Shown: positions 11,730-22,303 of the stretch, piece by piece
Position numbering within the stretch: the first letter of the stretch is position 1
Layout of the letters: each line of letters starts with the position of its first letter
From: Luscinia megarhynchos
Lineage: Eukaryota > Chordata > Aves > Passeriformes > Turdidae
Assembly: GCA_034336665.1 (NCBI GenBank)
Contig: JAPFBE010000013.1
Span: 21,617,056-21,681,055, forward strand
Direction: 5' to 3'
Length of the DNA stretch: 64,000 bases
Notes under the pieces: model-generated
What the model saw: only the letters and a program-made list of their open reading frames with translations
What the model was told of the DNA's origin: nothing
Database searches by the model: none
Position numbers and translations under genes: made by a program

Positions 11730-12420
11730 ACTTCAGTCACCATCTAAGCCATTCCACAAACTCAAGGCAGGACATGAGTCATGACAGGGACACAGCCATC
11801 CTCTGCCCTCCAGGGCAGAGATTCTGCAGCCGCTCCTGACAATCTGTTCCTATGCTTTGCTGGCCTTACCATTGGAGCATTTTCCTGAAGTTTGACCTGA
11901 GTCTCCCTTGCTGCAATTTAAAGCTCTTACTTTTTTCTTAGCCACTACAGACAAAAAGAACAAATCATTCCCTCCTTCCCTGCAATAGCCTTTTATCAAC
12001 TTTTAAATCACTTATGTTCCTCCCTCAGTTGTCATATTTTTTTTTTTTTCTTTTGGCTGAACATTGCCAGGGTCTTTCAACCTTCCTCTGTAGGTGAGGT
12101 TTTTTTAGACTCTTGATCATTCTTGTTCTTTGCTTTTAGACCTCTCTGACAAGTTCACATTTTTTCTGGATGTGTGATATCCCAAACTGAACACAGCATT
12201 TCAGATGAGGTGTTACCAGGGCTGAACACAGATGAAGGATTGCATTGCACCTACTGAACCATTCTGCTGTCCGTAGAGGCAGCACATTGTTTCTGGTTTT
12301 GCTATAGCAGGGAACATTTCTGTTTGGGAGCTCTCTTAATTCCCAGGTTTTATTTTGTTACTCATATTGCTACCTGCTAATAAAACATTTCAAAAATCCC
12401 ACCTCCAAGCTGAGCTGACA
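11730..12420 (-). mobile_element. Old CR1 LINE 3' fragment (amniote CR1-L3-like)
   Basis: Read on the plus strand, blocks such as TCTCCCTTGCTGCAATTTAA, CTCCTTCCCTGCAATAGCC, CTTTCAACCTTCCTCTG and ACTGAACACAGCATTTCAG follow, in order, the reverse complement of the 3' end of old amniote CR1 elements (end of ORF2 plus 3' UTR). The element therefore lies on the minus strand, the same sense as LSAMP. It is heavily diverged and interrupted by a T-run near 12040, and its borders are approximate. No intact reverse transcriptase frame remains. Confidence 0.75.
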
Positions 12421-15400
12421 ACCAACACTCCCCTGCTTTCACAGCAGCACTCCCGGTTGGTAGGTCAGTCAGTTGACTGGAAAGTTAATCAGACATCAGG
12501 GAAAGACTCACAAAGAAAAGGTTAAAACATAATTTGCCTCTGTTTTGCAACTCATTTGCTCTGCAATTCCGCCTTGTTTATACACAGGGTTCATTCCAAG
12601 TGGGACTTGCTTCTCCTGCAATTTGCCCTTGTCACAAGACTGTCACTGTAATGAAAACAGGGTTGAGGGTGACTTAACCAGCTCTAATGGAGTGGCACCC
12701 TCATTACGGGTGCTGTTAAGTCTGTCTTTTGGAGAACCACATCAGTGGAGCTCCAAAGTAACCTACAAGGGTAGGTACTTTCCCAAGGGAAGATGTTTTT
12801 GAGCGTCTCCCCTGCATGCATACATAGATGCACTTGAAGTGTACCGTGTGCCATGTCTGGCAGGACAGCTTTCACAGCTACACAAACCCCTCCCAAGACA
12901 TAATGAGCTGCTGCCTTGCCCAGTGGAGTGCCCTGGAAGTAACTGAAAGGAAGGATTTCTGTTCTAAAGGGCAGGTCAAAGACATCAACAACACTATTCA
13001 GCTCCTCATTCCCCTGCTCTAGGACACACATATAAGCATAATACTTCAGGGAAAGTTTCTGTGATAGTCTCTTGCTGAATAAATGGTCGCACTGTTCTTG
13101 TCTCTGCCACTGGTGACCCTGAGCATCAACATTTTGCTACAAGAACTGAGCTCTCACTTTCAAAACAGACCCTTTTGCTTGCTGTCGCCTCTAAGAGCAC
13201 ATTAACCATTTCTAACAAAGCATTTATATGAAATTGAGGTGTTGCAGTACAGATCAGGGAGAGGAAAGATGTATCACAGTGTGTTAGAGAAATGTCAGGT
13301 TGTGATACTTTGCAGAGAGCTGTAGAGATGTTTTCACTAATTCACTTTGGCAGCCAGATTAGGTGAGTCGTATTAACTCTAACCTCTGAGGCAAACGGGG
13401 TGGGGGGAGCAGGAACAGAGCTTTATACATCGAGAGAATTTACAAATGTTTCCTCACAGGAGCCAGCTTTGGTAGGGAACTGACGGTTGTCACTATGCAG
13501 TTTATCAAAATGGGGAGGGAGAAGGCTTGGACAATGCTCTTTGGTACTGATAACAATGACCATATTCTATTAGGTGAAGGAGGGACTGCCAGCTCCTGGC
13601 AAGTGAGCCACTCCATTCCCATTAAGAGAAGTGATTTGCCTTGAGCAGAATTAAGGGGTGAAATTCTAACCGTACTACCAAAGCTTCCTTGCTGACAAGG
13701 GCTCCCCTTTCAGGTTTCCCTAGGCAGATGACTTCTCACTCAGTGCAGCTCTTCTCATCCCAAACCATCCCCTTGCATGACTTCAGGCAACCTGCTTCCC
13801 TGCAGTCTTTTTGTCTTTCACATGTTCACTCTTGCCAAGCTGTAGCTCCTTAACTCTGTCCCAGTGAATCAGAAAGAGGAGCATTGTGCTCTGGAGGCTG
13901 GAGATAGAGAGAGCACAAGCCCGGGAGACTTGACAATCAAACCAAGAGGGAACGACCCCGAGCAGTGCGAGCCAGGTGGCTGCTGCTGCTGGGAGCTGGC
14001 AGAGGCGTTTTTGCAGAGGGATCTGCAGCAGCTGCTTTGATGTGTGCAGGAGGAAGGCTTTGAAGGCCTGCTTGCCTCAGACACATTCCCTATCGCCTGG
14101 CTTCTAATTGGACCCAGTAAATAATGAAGCAAATCTGCTTGGCTATGCTAGCTGCTGGCAGGCAGCCCTCCTTTCCCCTGCCCTCTGGAAACAGCCTTGT
14201 ACGACCCCACTGATTCTGTATATTGTCCGTGTGGGTGTGCACACCTGGCTGGGCTCTCATATAGATATTATCCTGTGCTATATCCTGTACTTTATGTACT
14301 ACGTATTTTATTTGTTTTTACATCTGTAAATCCACCTGTGTGTACAGAAACACAGACTGACATGTTCCCCAGGCATTTATGGGCCCTTCTCACCTCCACT
14401 CAAATCGCCCCTTGCACAGCCGCACACTATCACTCTTTCCTTAAATGCTAAAAGCTTCCTTTCTACAAATGAAACACACCCAGACCAAATCCCACTCGTA
14501 CTGTGTGCAGACAGCTCTTTCAGGTAGTCAGGGCCAGCAGTGCATTCAGTCACATGCTCTGCAGAGAGGCCTTTCCCTCCATGCCCTAGTTTCTTACATC
14601 ACCAGAGGGAAAGCTGATCTCCAGAGGTGCAGCCACATTTTGTTTCATCTCTTCTCCTGTCCATGCATCCAACACTGGGCTTCTTCTTGTGCAGAGATTA
14701 CTTTAGTTCTCTTATTTATTTTTTTAAACACTGCTGTGGTCTTAAATTAAACTGAAATTCAGATCTGCTGAAAGCGTCTGTTTGCATTTGGCATGTGGAA
14801 AAAGAGATCAGCCACCCTGCTCCTATGTTTGTTTTCCCTCTAAGCATCTTTGTAGCTGTGAAGAGAGGGGAGCAGAATGGGTTATGCATCTTTATTGGGC
14901 CTAAAACAAGATGCAAGGAGATAAAAAAGATTGGAAATCAATGGATGCCATTTGAAGTTTTTTGTGTGTGGCAACTTCTATTGCTGAACTGCAGGTTTTG
15001 TTGTCTCTGCACTCTCCATTTAGTGTTTGAGGTTTTGCTCAGCTAACTTTCCTCCTTCCCTCTGCACCTTCTATTCCCTAGGAACAGGCTTCTGAAAGAC
15101 AAAAATAGCTAAGGGAGCCTTTGACATGATTTTTTTGTTTTACCTCCAGCTGAAGGTTTTCTTTTTTTTAATTCAAAACTTTGAAGTTTTCATTTATCAG
15201 TCCCTGCCTCCTCAGCCATCACAGATTCCAATGAGCTTGGCATTTTTTCCCATCCCATCTTAGTTGAAGAGGCTTGTTTTTAGCAAAGAGATCATATAGA
15301 GAAGCAGATGGTGGATAAGCAAAGGGACAGCTAGTGCTACAATGCTACAGTGGAAGCATTCCTGCCTTCCTTCCTAAGAGGAAGGCAGGCAGAAAACATA

Positions 15401-17371
15401 GAGTAGCATGGGAAGTGGTGAAAATGGGGAAAGCTTGAGAGAAGACAAAAATAGATGGAGAAAAAACAGAGGGAGAATGGAGAGAGAGTGAGTGGCTGGG
15501 AGAGAGAAAAAAAAAAAAAAAGTGAGATTCTTCAGTGACTGAGAGAAAATGTTATTCAGCTACTGACAAAGAGAAACACAGAGACAGAGTGAGTGAGAAA
15601 GATGGGAGGTGAGACAGTGGCAGACAGAGAGATGTACAGCTGGGAGAGGAGCACAGCCATCCCTTGTGTAAAGGGAGCCATGAAATAACAACTGCCAGAG
15701 GGACAGGAACAGAGGGGTCACATGTAGTAAGGCAGTAATTACTGTGTTTAAGCAGCAAGGCACAGCAGGGTATTTATTGTTTCAGCTGGCCTCATGCCTC
15801 CCATGCCCTCAGGTCTGTAGCTATTACACATAAACCAAAAAACTAGAGCAGTGCCAGGGAGGGCTCTAGCCTGGCTCTGGCTTCATGAATGAGAATTAGT
15901 CAGACCAGGAGGAAACACTGGCATGGTTTCCCCTGGTGTTCACCAGGACTTTGCTCATCAGCAATCACATTTGCACCTCATGTGCAAACCTGCCTGCCCT
16001 GCCTCCTGAGCCAAGGACAGTGCCCAAGGAGTCCCTGGCTGGGGGAACATGAACACTGCTGGCATGAGCAGGGTTAAGGAGCCTGTATTTTCATGGGCTC
16101 TTTCTTCTCAAACTCCATGCATCCAGCATGCAAACAAAACCCTCCACGCTGAGAGCAGCTTCCCCAGACTGAACAATGTCTCTGTGCTCCCTCTCTTGGG
16201 ACAGCACTGACCAAACCACTGGGGACCACTTGCCCATCTCTGACGGCTCTGCCCAGGAGCTGGGAGCCAAAATCTGACAGCTCAGATGCAGTTTGCATCC
16301 AGGCCGTGGGTGCCTGTCAGTGGGGGTCATCTGCCTGAGGCAGCCTCAGGATCTCTGAATTCCCACCCCCTCTTTTTTATAAATGACCACTAAGGGTCAT
16401 CACTCTCTCACACAAAGGCCTGAGCCTGGGATGGAGCAGGTGTGCAGTATACTACTTCATCTCAGCAACTGATTAGATTTTCCATTCAAGATCCACATGT
16501 GAACATCAGAGAAAAAGGGAACCATCCCCTGAAAAAAAATCCAGACCCACTTTGGGTCATAGCCTTCTGTTTGACCAGTGGTTTTCTTCTGCTCTTTGCT
16601 GAACCAGAAGAAGGAATTAATGTTCTGCCTCAGCTTGAGATATAATTTAAATCAGATGATTTCATGTTGAAGAAGATCACTTTTTTTTCCCCAAATTGAA
16701 TTTAGCCCAAATTTGTTAACACATTTTTAATGAACACAAACAGCATTTTTTGATAGATTAATTACTCTTAAACACAACTTGGCTGTGAAGCCAATGTATA
16801 AAGTAAATTATGAACCATGAGGTAAATTAAGTCATGTAACGTCACAACTACAATATTATACTCTCTAAGTGTTGCATACTGCAATGCAAGTTGTCATGAC
16901 TATGCTACCAAACACCAAGCCTTAATTTTACTGCCAAGAAAATGACATATAAACATGAACAAACCAATAGTTGCACTGTTTCTGCATCACAAAATTTTTG
17001 CCTGCCGCCTTTTGAAGGGTACTTTAAAACAAAATGAGGTAGGAGTCATCATCAGCTAGGTGAATAAATGAGATGTCACTACATCTTTACGAGTCCTAGG
17101 AAGGCAGGATTTGGCAACTCATCAGGGCTGTGAGGACAGTGCTGGAGCAGCTAATGAAATGGAGGTTGAAAACAGAAGGTCAGACAAAGAATCACAGCTG
17201 AGGCACAGGAATTGTTCGATGTGCACATGTAGATGGCAGCACACCAATCTCACTCCCAGCAGTGTGGTCAGCACTGTGGGGTCCTGTGCCCTCTTCCTCC
17301 ACCACCTACAGGAAGAGGATGGGCCAGCACTTGTCCCTGGCAAGAGGAACATCAGGGTGCATTTGCAGGAG

Positions 17372-17409
17372 TGTGGGTGTGTAATCAATATGTGGGTGTG
17401 TAATCAATA
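17372..17409. repeat. Tandem duplication, two exact 19-bp copies
   Basis: The unit TGTGGGTGTGTAATCAATA occurs twice with no gap (17372-17390 and 17391-17409). It is probably a replication-slippage duplication. Confidence 0.95.
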
Positions 17410-20400
17410 GGTCTTTTGCTTCCCACTGTGCTAAGCACAAGGTGGTAATGCAAACAGAGAGCTGATGCAGGGGACTGAGTTTTCTTGCATGTCATGGACA
17501 CCTATGAAAGGCATAAAATACAACAGCAAGCAGTCAGCTGTTACAGTCTCTAGTGACCCTGTCAGATGGTTTTCTTTCCTTTGGCCTCCTCTACTCTTTT
17601 TCCTACAAGTTTTCTTATTTTGGACAATGTACTTGTGCTATCATTGTTGTACAGTTTGAAGACTAGTTCCTCTTCACAAACACAAGACCAAAGAAAAGAC
17701 TGACAGCAGCAAGTCCCTTCTGGGGCAAAAAGCCTGACTGAACTGTACAATTTCTGTCCTGCCAGTGAAGAGCAATGATGAACTGCAATGCAGCCCCTGG
17801 TTTAATTCCACAAATCATTATGTCAGCCCCAGACTTCAGGGAAACCTCATTCAATGGCACTCACTGGTACCAACTGTGCCAGTCTCTCAATCTAGGAGCT
17901 ATAGGGGTTGGTCTGTGTTTGGTGGCATCTTTAAAAATCCTTGTTCTGTTCTTTACAAAGTCTCTTGTGTTTTATGCAGCACAAGACATGCTCAGTACAC
18001 TACTGTGCAAGAATCAAGTAGATCACTTTTGTAGGCATCCACCAGAATGTTTCCCTGTTTTAAAATATAAGGTATTTGTTCTACTCTGTCCTATGCTCAC
18101 TTGTACTTCTTGGGATAAGAGGTTAAGGATGAACCCAGAACTTCAAGATAACTTTTTTTAAATTTAATGATCCCCTCCTCTTCAATGATTCAGCTTAGCC
18201 CACAGAATTCCATTGTGTTATGTTTGAAACTTGGAAGAAGTCTTGCGAAATTACAAATTGGCACCAAAAATATTTACTTGAAATGGGAAAGAGCATTAAC
18301 TCATAGGCTTAGGAATTGCTGGGGCTCTTTCTCTGCAAGCTGGAGCCAAACATTTCATGACCAGATAACACGGCCCCAAATCTCCTGTCCTTTTGCAGGA
18401 TGGCAATTCCTGTAGTTCACCCCTGTTTTTCTGAACATCAACTTCACAAACAAAACCTAAAGTCTGGGATTTCTGGACCTAGCCATTGAGCTTTTAAACT
18501 GCTGTAGTTTTCAACTGAGGAAATAAGGTCAAAGAGTTAAGCCACCCCTTAGCAAGATTTACCCTTTCAAAAACATGCCAGTGTGTTGTGGTGCTTGGTG
18601 CCAATATTTGTGTAGATGGATTAGCTTCTTGAAAAAACATTTTGTTTGCTTTTCTATTGACCCCTCTCCTTGGTGCAATGTTTCTCAATTAGGTCCAGCA
18701 TAGTAATTTCCTGGCACCACCCCCATATCTGTTCCTGGTGGAAGAAGAAAAGAGAATACTTTGTGGGGAACACAACAAGGGATCAGGAGATGAGGCTAAC
18801 TAGCTGAATTCAGGATTCAGCAGGCATCAAATATTGTCAGGTATCAAGGAGAGAATCACAGAGGTTTGAGGCAGGGTGGGGTGTGTTGGGAAGAGATTGT
18901 TTGGGCTCACACTGCAGAGACTTTTTGATCAATTGGGCTGGCACCTGTGATATTATCATCTGAGGTGTCTGCAGTTGATTCATAGTGATAGCAGTCCAGA
19001 GAAATGATTGCTTTGGTCCAGGATATTTAATTCTTACGCTTTTAGCCACTCCTTTGCTTTCCAAAGAATAAAGAGTCTCTCTCTCTCAAAATTGCACGGC
19101 AGTAGCTGTGAAGAAGGAAGGCATTTGCTCCGTGCCTAGTATTGCATCTTGCACAGTCCCACAGGGAAGGGAAACAGAGAGGAAATACAGACCCTGATTT
19201 TCAGGTCTTGCTGCACCCTGATGCAGCTGCTCCCATTGCTAGTACAGCTGCTGGCCATCAGTGCACTTGGAAATCATAGCTGTGAAGCAGAGTTTCTCTC
19301 CCAGGAATATGGCAAAAAGAAGGGGGTCACCAGAAAGGGAGAAAGCAGAAAACTGTAAGTAGAAGAAACAGTATCAAAACAACTCCTTTCTGACTTCTTA
19401 CAGCTTACCCCATAGATTTAGGAAGGGGTCAGAAGACAAACTTAAAATATATCTCATTGCCTTCATACCAACTTGTTCTGATGATTACATAAAATTTCCA
19501 ACAACTGTAACAGTGCTGGCATGAGAAGACCATGGCCAATCACATCAATCAAAATGTGTCTCACTGGGCTTCATCTCTCTGAATCCCCCTATTACCATCA
19601 TGGACAGGAATCCATTTAATTCTCTTCTCTCGACTCCCCAAACACATTTGATTCCTGTGGGAAGAGAAATGTCTTGCTCCAACAGGAGCCCAGTCAGCCA
19701 AAAGACCCAAGAAATCACAAAACCCATCTGTTTTATGCTGAGGACTCTTTGGCTCCTTTGTGCCGAGCTGCTGGAGAGGCAGGGGTCTCATTAGAATGCC
19801 TTTGCAACTGCACACCTGTGAGACTTTCACTGGAACTGAAACAGCAGTTGCTCTAATTAAACAGCACAGACCAGGCCACCTTAATCTCTAGCATGGTTTC
19901 ATCTTCCTTGAGGAGAGAGGGGAAGAGGCATCAAAACTGATAAGAGAGAGGGAAGAAGGTGAAATTTACTGAATCCCTGGTTCCTCAATTTAAAGCACTA
20001 AGGGATGTCTCTCATCTCTGTAAAGATTAATGTTAGCTTTTGATGGCATGTTTTATTAAATGGTTATATAATAATTGATATTTGAAAGAAGGGTTTCCAA
20101 AAGCCACTAAATGCTTTAACAGAACAAGACCCATTGGCTTGCAATGGTATTTGTGACTGTAAGTCGCTCAGGTGCATTGGAAAACTTCACCTCTACCCTT
20201 TTATTCAAATCAGTGCCTCATTTACTCCATCAGTGTGACCTTGCCAGTCTGTGTGGCAGAAACCAAGGGCAGGGGTGAAAACCATAAGCCCTCTAAGGAG
20301 AAGGTCTATGTTTCTTCAACCTTGAATGGAAGTAGGAGGTGGCAGCAGCACACAGCCTGAGTAACAAATCCATCAGCTCAGGAGCAAGTACCCAGACACC

Positions 20401-21349
20401 AAGGACACCTAGGAAATAACAGCATGTTAATTCCTGTCCTGACTCTCCCAAAGCCTATAATGGGGAGGCACATCTGTCCCTGAGACAAGGCACACAGGCA
20501 GGCCAGGTAGAAATGCTGCTGGCAAGCTAGAGGGCCAGTGGGCCAAAGCTTAATAGGAAAACAGCAGTGATTTGTCTCCACCACTATTTATGTTTCAAGC
20601 ACATGACAGGTTGTCAGTAGAACTGAGTGCTGCTAAATTTACTGCTTCTCAAATCCCCGCCACAGTTGCATACTTGACAAGTCACTTCATTTGAAGGGCT
20701 AGGTATTGGGCTGGACTTTCCTCCCCTGTGCTCTCCTTCAGTGAAAACCACAAACAGCTTTCTTTACACCACAGACTGATCCCCGTGGGGGCGATGATAT
20801 CAGGGTGTGAGTTTAGAGAAGAGGGACATTCCCGGCATATTCATTTTTAACCCTGATACATGCTGGCCTTGTTCTGGGCCACTTGACTGCAGATGTGTGT
20901 CTGACAGGACACACACATGACTGAACTGAACAAGTAACAGCTTGACTTCAGCACGAGGTATTCAGAGACAGAGCATGAGAGAGTACCAGCTGGGTGTGTG
21001 GGCAAGAGCATCGTAAGGAAAACAGTGGCAAAGAATGTGGGGATGCAAGAGGAAATGCAGGAGGGTGAAAGGGTGCCTGGGGATTAGACTGCACATATAT
21101 GTGCATGTGTACAGGTGTGGAAAACACACATGGAATAATGGATGTGGGATTGGAAGTAAGATGAAACATTTGGGTGAGGATGTGCTGGGAGGAAGGCTGG
21201 CAGGCAGGGGAGAGGGTGAGCACAGGGTGTGTCTGTGGTCCTGCAGGTGGAGCACTGAAGTATGGAGCATCATTTGCCTCCCAAGTGTTGCATGGTGCCT
21301 GCATACACGCAGCCTCATGCACATCTTCAACACAACATGTTTGGCAGGT

Positions 21350-21379
21350 GGGAGAAGACCCCTCGGGAGAAGACCCCTC
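21350..21379. repeat. Tandem duplication, two exact 15-bp copies
   Basis: The unit GGGAGAAGACCCCTC occurs twice back to back. It lies about 100 bases upstream of the solo LTR, outside the element's inferred border. Confidence 0.95.
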
Positions 21380-21476
21380 ATTAATGGCTGAAAATCTGTA
21401 ACACCTGGTTTCAAACTCTTCTGGAAAGCAGAAGGGGAGTGAGGCTGCCATTTGATAATGGGGGCCATAAGAAGCC

Positions 21477-21482
21477 CAAACC
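21477..21482. repeat. Left target-site duplication of the solo LTR
   Basis: CAAACC immediately before the LTR pairs with CTAACC at 21927-21932 just after it (five of six bases identical). Confidence 0.7.
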
Positions 21483-21926
21483 TGTAGAAGATGTTACTTC
21501 CCCCAAACAGGGCCCCTGGGATGTGATTCCTTAGACAAAGAAATTCCTTAAAGCATGCCCCCACCTCCTCCTTATCAAAACTTCTGTTATCTCTTAGGAT
21601 TTCTATTGGTTCTTAATGTTGTTAAGTGATTGGGTTTTTCTTACTTAGAATTTTAAGGTAATTGGTTAGTTTGTAATTTGTAGTTTTTATTGGTTAGAAT
21701 TTCAATCTATTAGAAAGCTATAAAAGCCCTTTTTATACCATGTAATGGGACTTTTGCAAGCAGACCCCCTTTGGAGAAATAAAGACATTTTGGGAATGTC
21801 TGCAGCCCGGTCTCAAGCCTTTGTCTCCGCTAGCACGCAGCCCTGGCTCTGCCACCAGAGCTCTCTGAGCTAGCTGCACTCTCATAGCATCCCAGGTTGG
21901 AAAGAATCCAACCCTTGGCAGCTACA
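21483..21926 (+). mobile_element. Solo LTR of an endogenous retrovirus (class II-like)
   Basis: This 444-bp segment begins TGTAG and ends CTACA, a perfect 5-bp terminal inverted repeat with the TG...CA ends of a retroviral LTR. It is flanked by CAAACC (21477-21482) and CTAACC (21927-21932), a 6-bp target-site duplication with one mismatch. Inside are four ATTGG (inverted CCAAT) boxes at 21605, 21629, 21661 and 21689, a TATAAAA box at 21719-21725 and an AATAAA signal at 21778-21783. This gives a U3-R-U5 order on the plus strand. No second LTR, primer-binding site or gag/pol/env remnant is seen next to it, so it is a solo LTR. It lies antisense to LSAMP. The 6-bp duplication suggests a beta-like (ERVK-type) element. 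The family is not identified. Confidence 0.85.
21605..21783 (+). promoter_or_regulatory. LTR promoter and polyadenylation signals
   Basis: Four inverted CCAAT boxes spaced 24, 32 and 28 bases apart precede a TATAAAA box (21719-21725). An AATAAA signal follows about 60 bases downstream (21778-21783). This is the usual compact U3/R arrangement of retroviral LTRs. Transcription, if any, would run on the plus strand, antisense to LSAMP. Activity is not known from sequence. Confidence 0.7.
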
Positions 21927-21932
21927 CTAACC
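21927..21932. repeat. Right target-site duplication of the solo LTR
   Basis: CTAACC immediately after the LTR end pairs with CAAACC at 21477-21482. The single mismatch suggests an insertion old enough to have acquired a substitution. Confidence 0.7.
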
Positions 21933-22279
21933 TTCCCTTTTTTCTCCCTACCTTGTACTCACTGCACTACAGAATCCTTGCTGAAGGGCTCTGGTCTTAA
22001 TTGCATGGAAGCTGCTCCTTGCTTTTGTGCAGCTGTGCTGCTGGACAGCACCACATCTTCTCAGATGTCCTGATTCCCTTTGGCTGCAGATATCAAGACA
22101 AAGGTGTCAGGCATATAGTGTTATGAAAGACAGCCAGATGTGACAGGGAACATCTTCCTACCCCAACCACTCTCTTAATTTCTTCATTGTGCAGTGGAGC
22201 TCCCTGCTTCCTCCCGCACATATCTTGCTGTCATGCACAGGGTCCTTTCATTTGGTTCCCTCATGTGCACTCAGTAGAT

Positions 22280-22303
22280 TGTGCATGGACATGTGCATGG
22301 ACA
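22280..22303. repeat. Tandem duplication, two exact 12-bp copies
   Basis: TGTGCATGGACA occurs twice without a gap. Confidence 0.9.

Larger units (their letters stand above)
12421..21476 (-). other. Giant LSAMP intron, segment with no recognised gene
   Basis: Nothing coding is supported. I see a GA-rich stretch with an A-run at about 15420-15525, a perfect 10-bp stem hairpin at 15361-15389, a 19-bp tandem duplication at 17372-17409, an AT-rich block at 16690-17000 and a 15-bp tandem duplication at 21350-21379. A 200-codon minus-strand frame at 20962-21564 runs into the LTR at 21483 and is judged a chance frame. Confidence 0.6.

Noticed and set aside
20962..21564. 200-codon minus-strand frame
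   Set aside because: It crosses the LTR border, has no domain or splice structure, and is Pro/His/Leu-rich as expected from a chance frame in TG-rich DNA.
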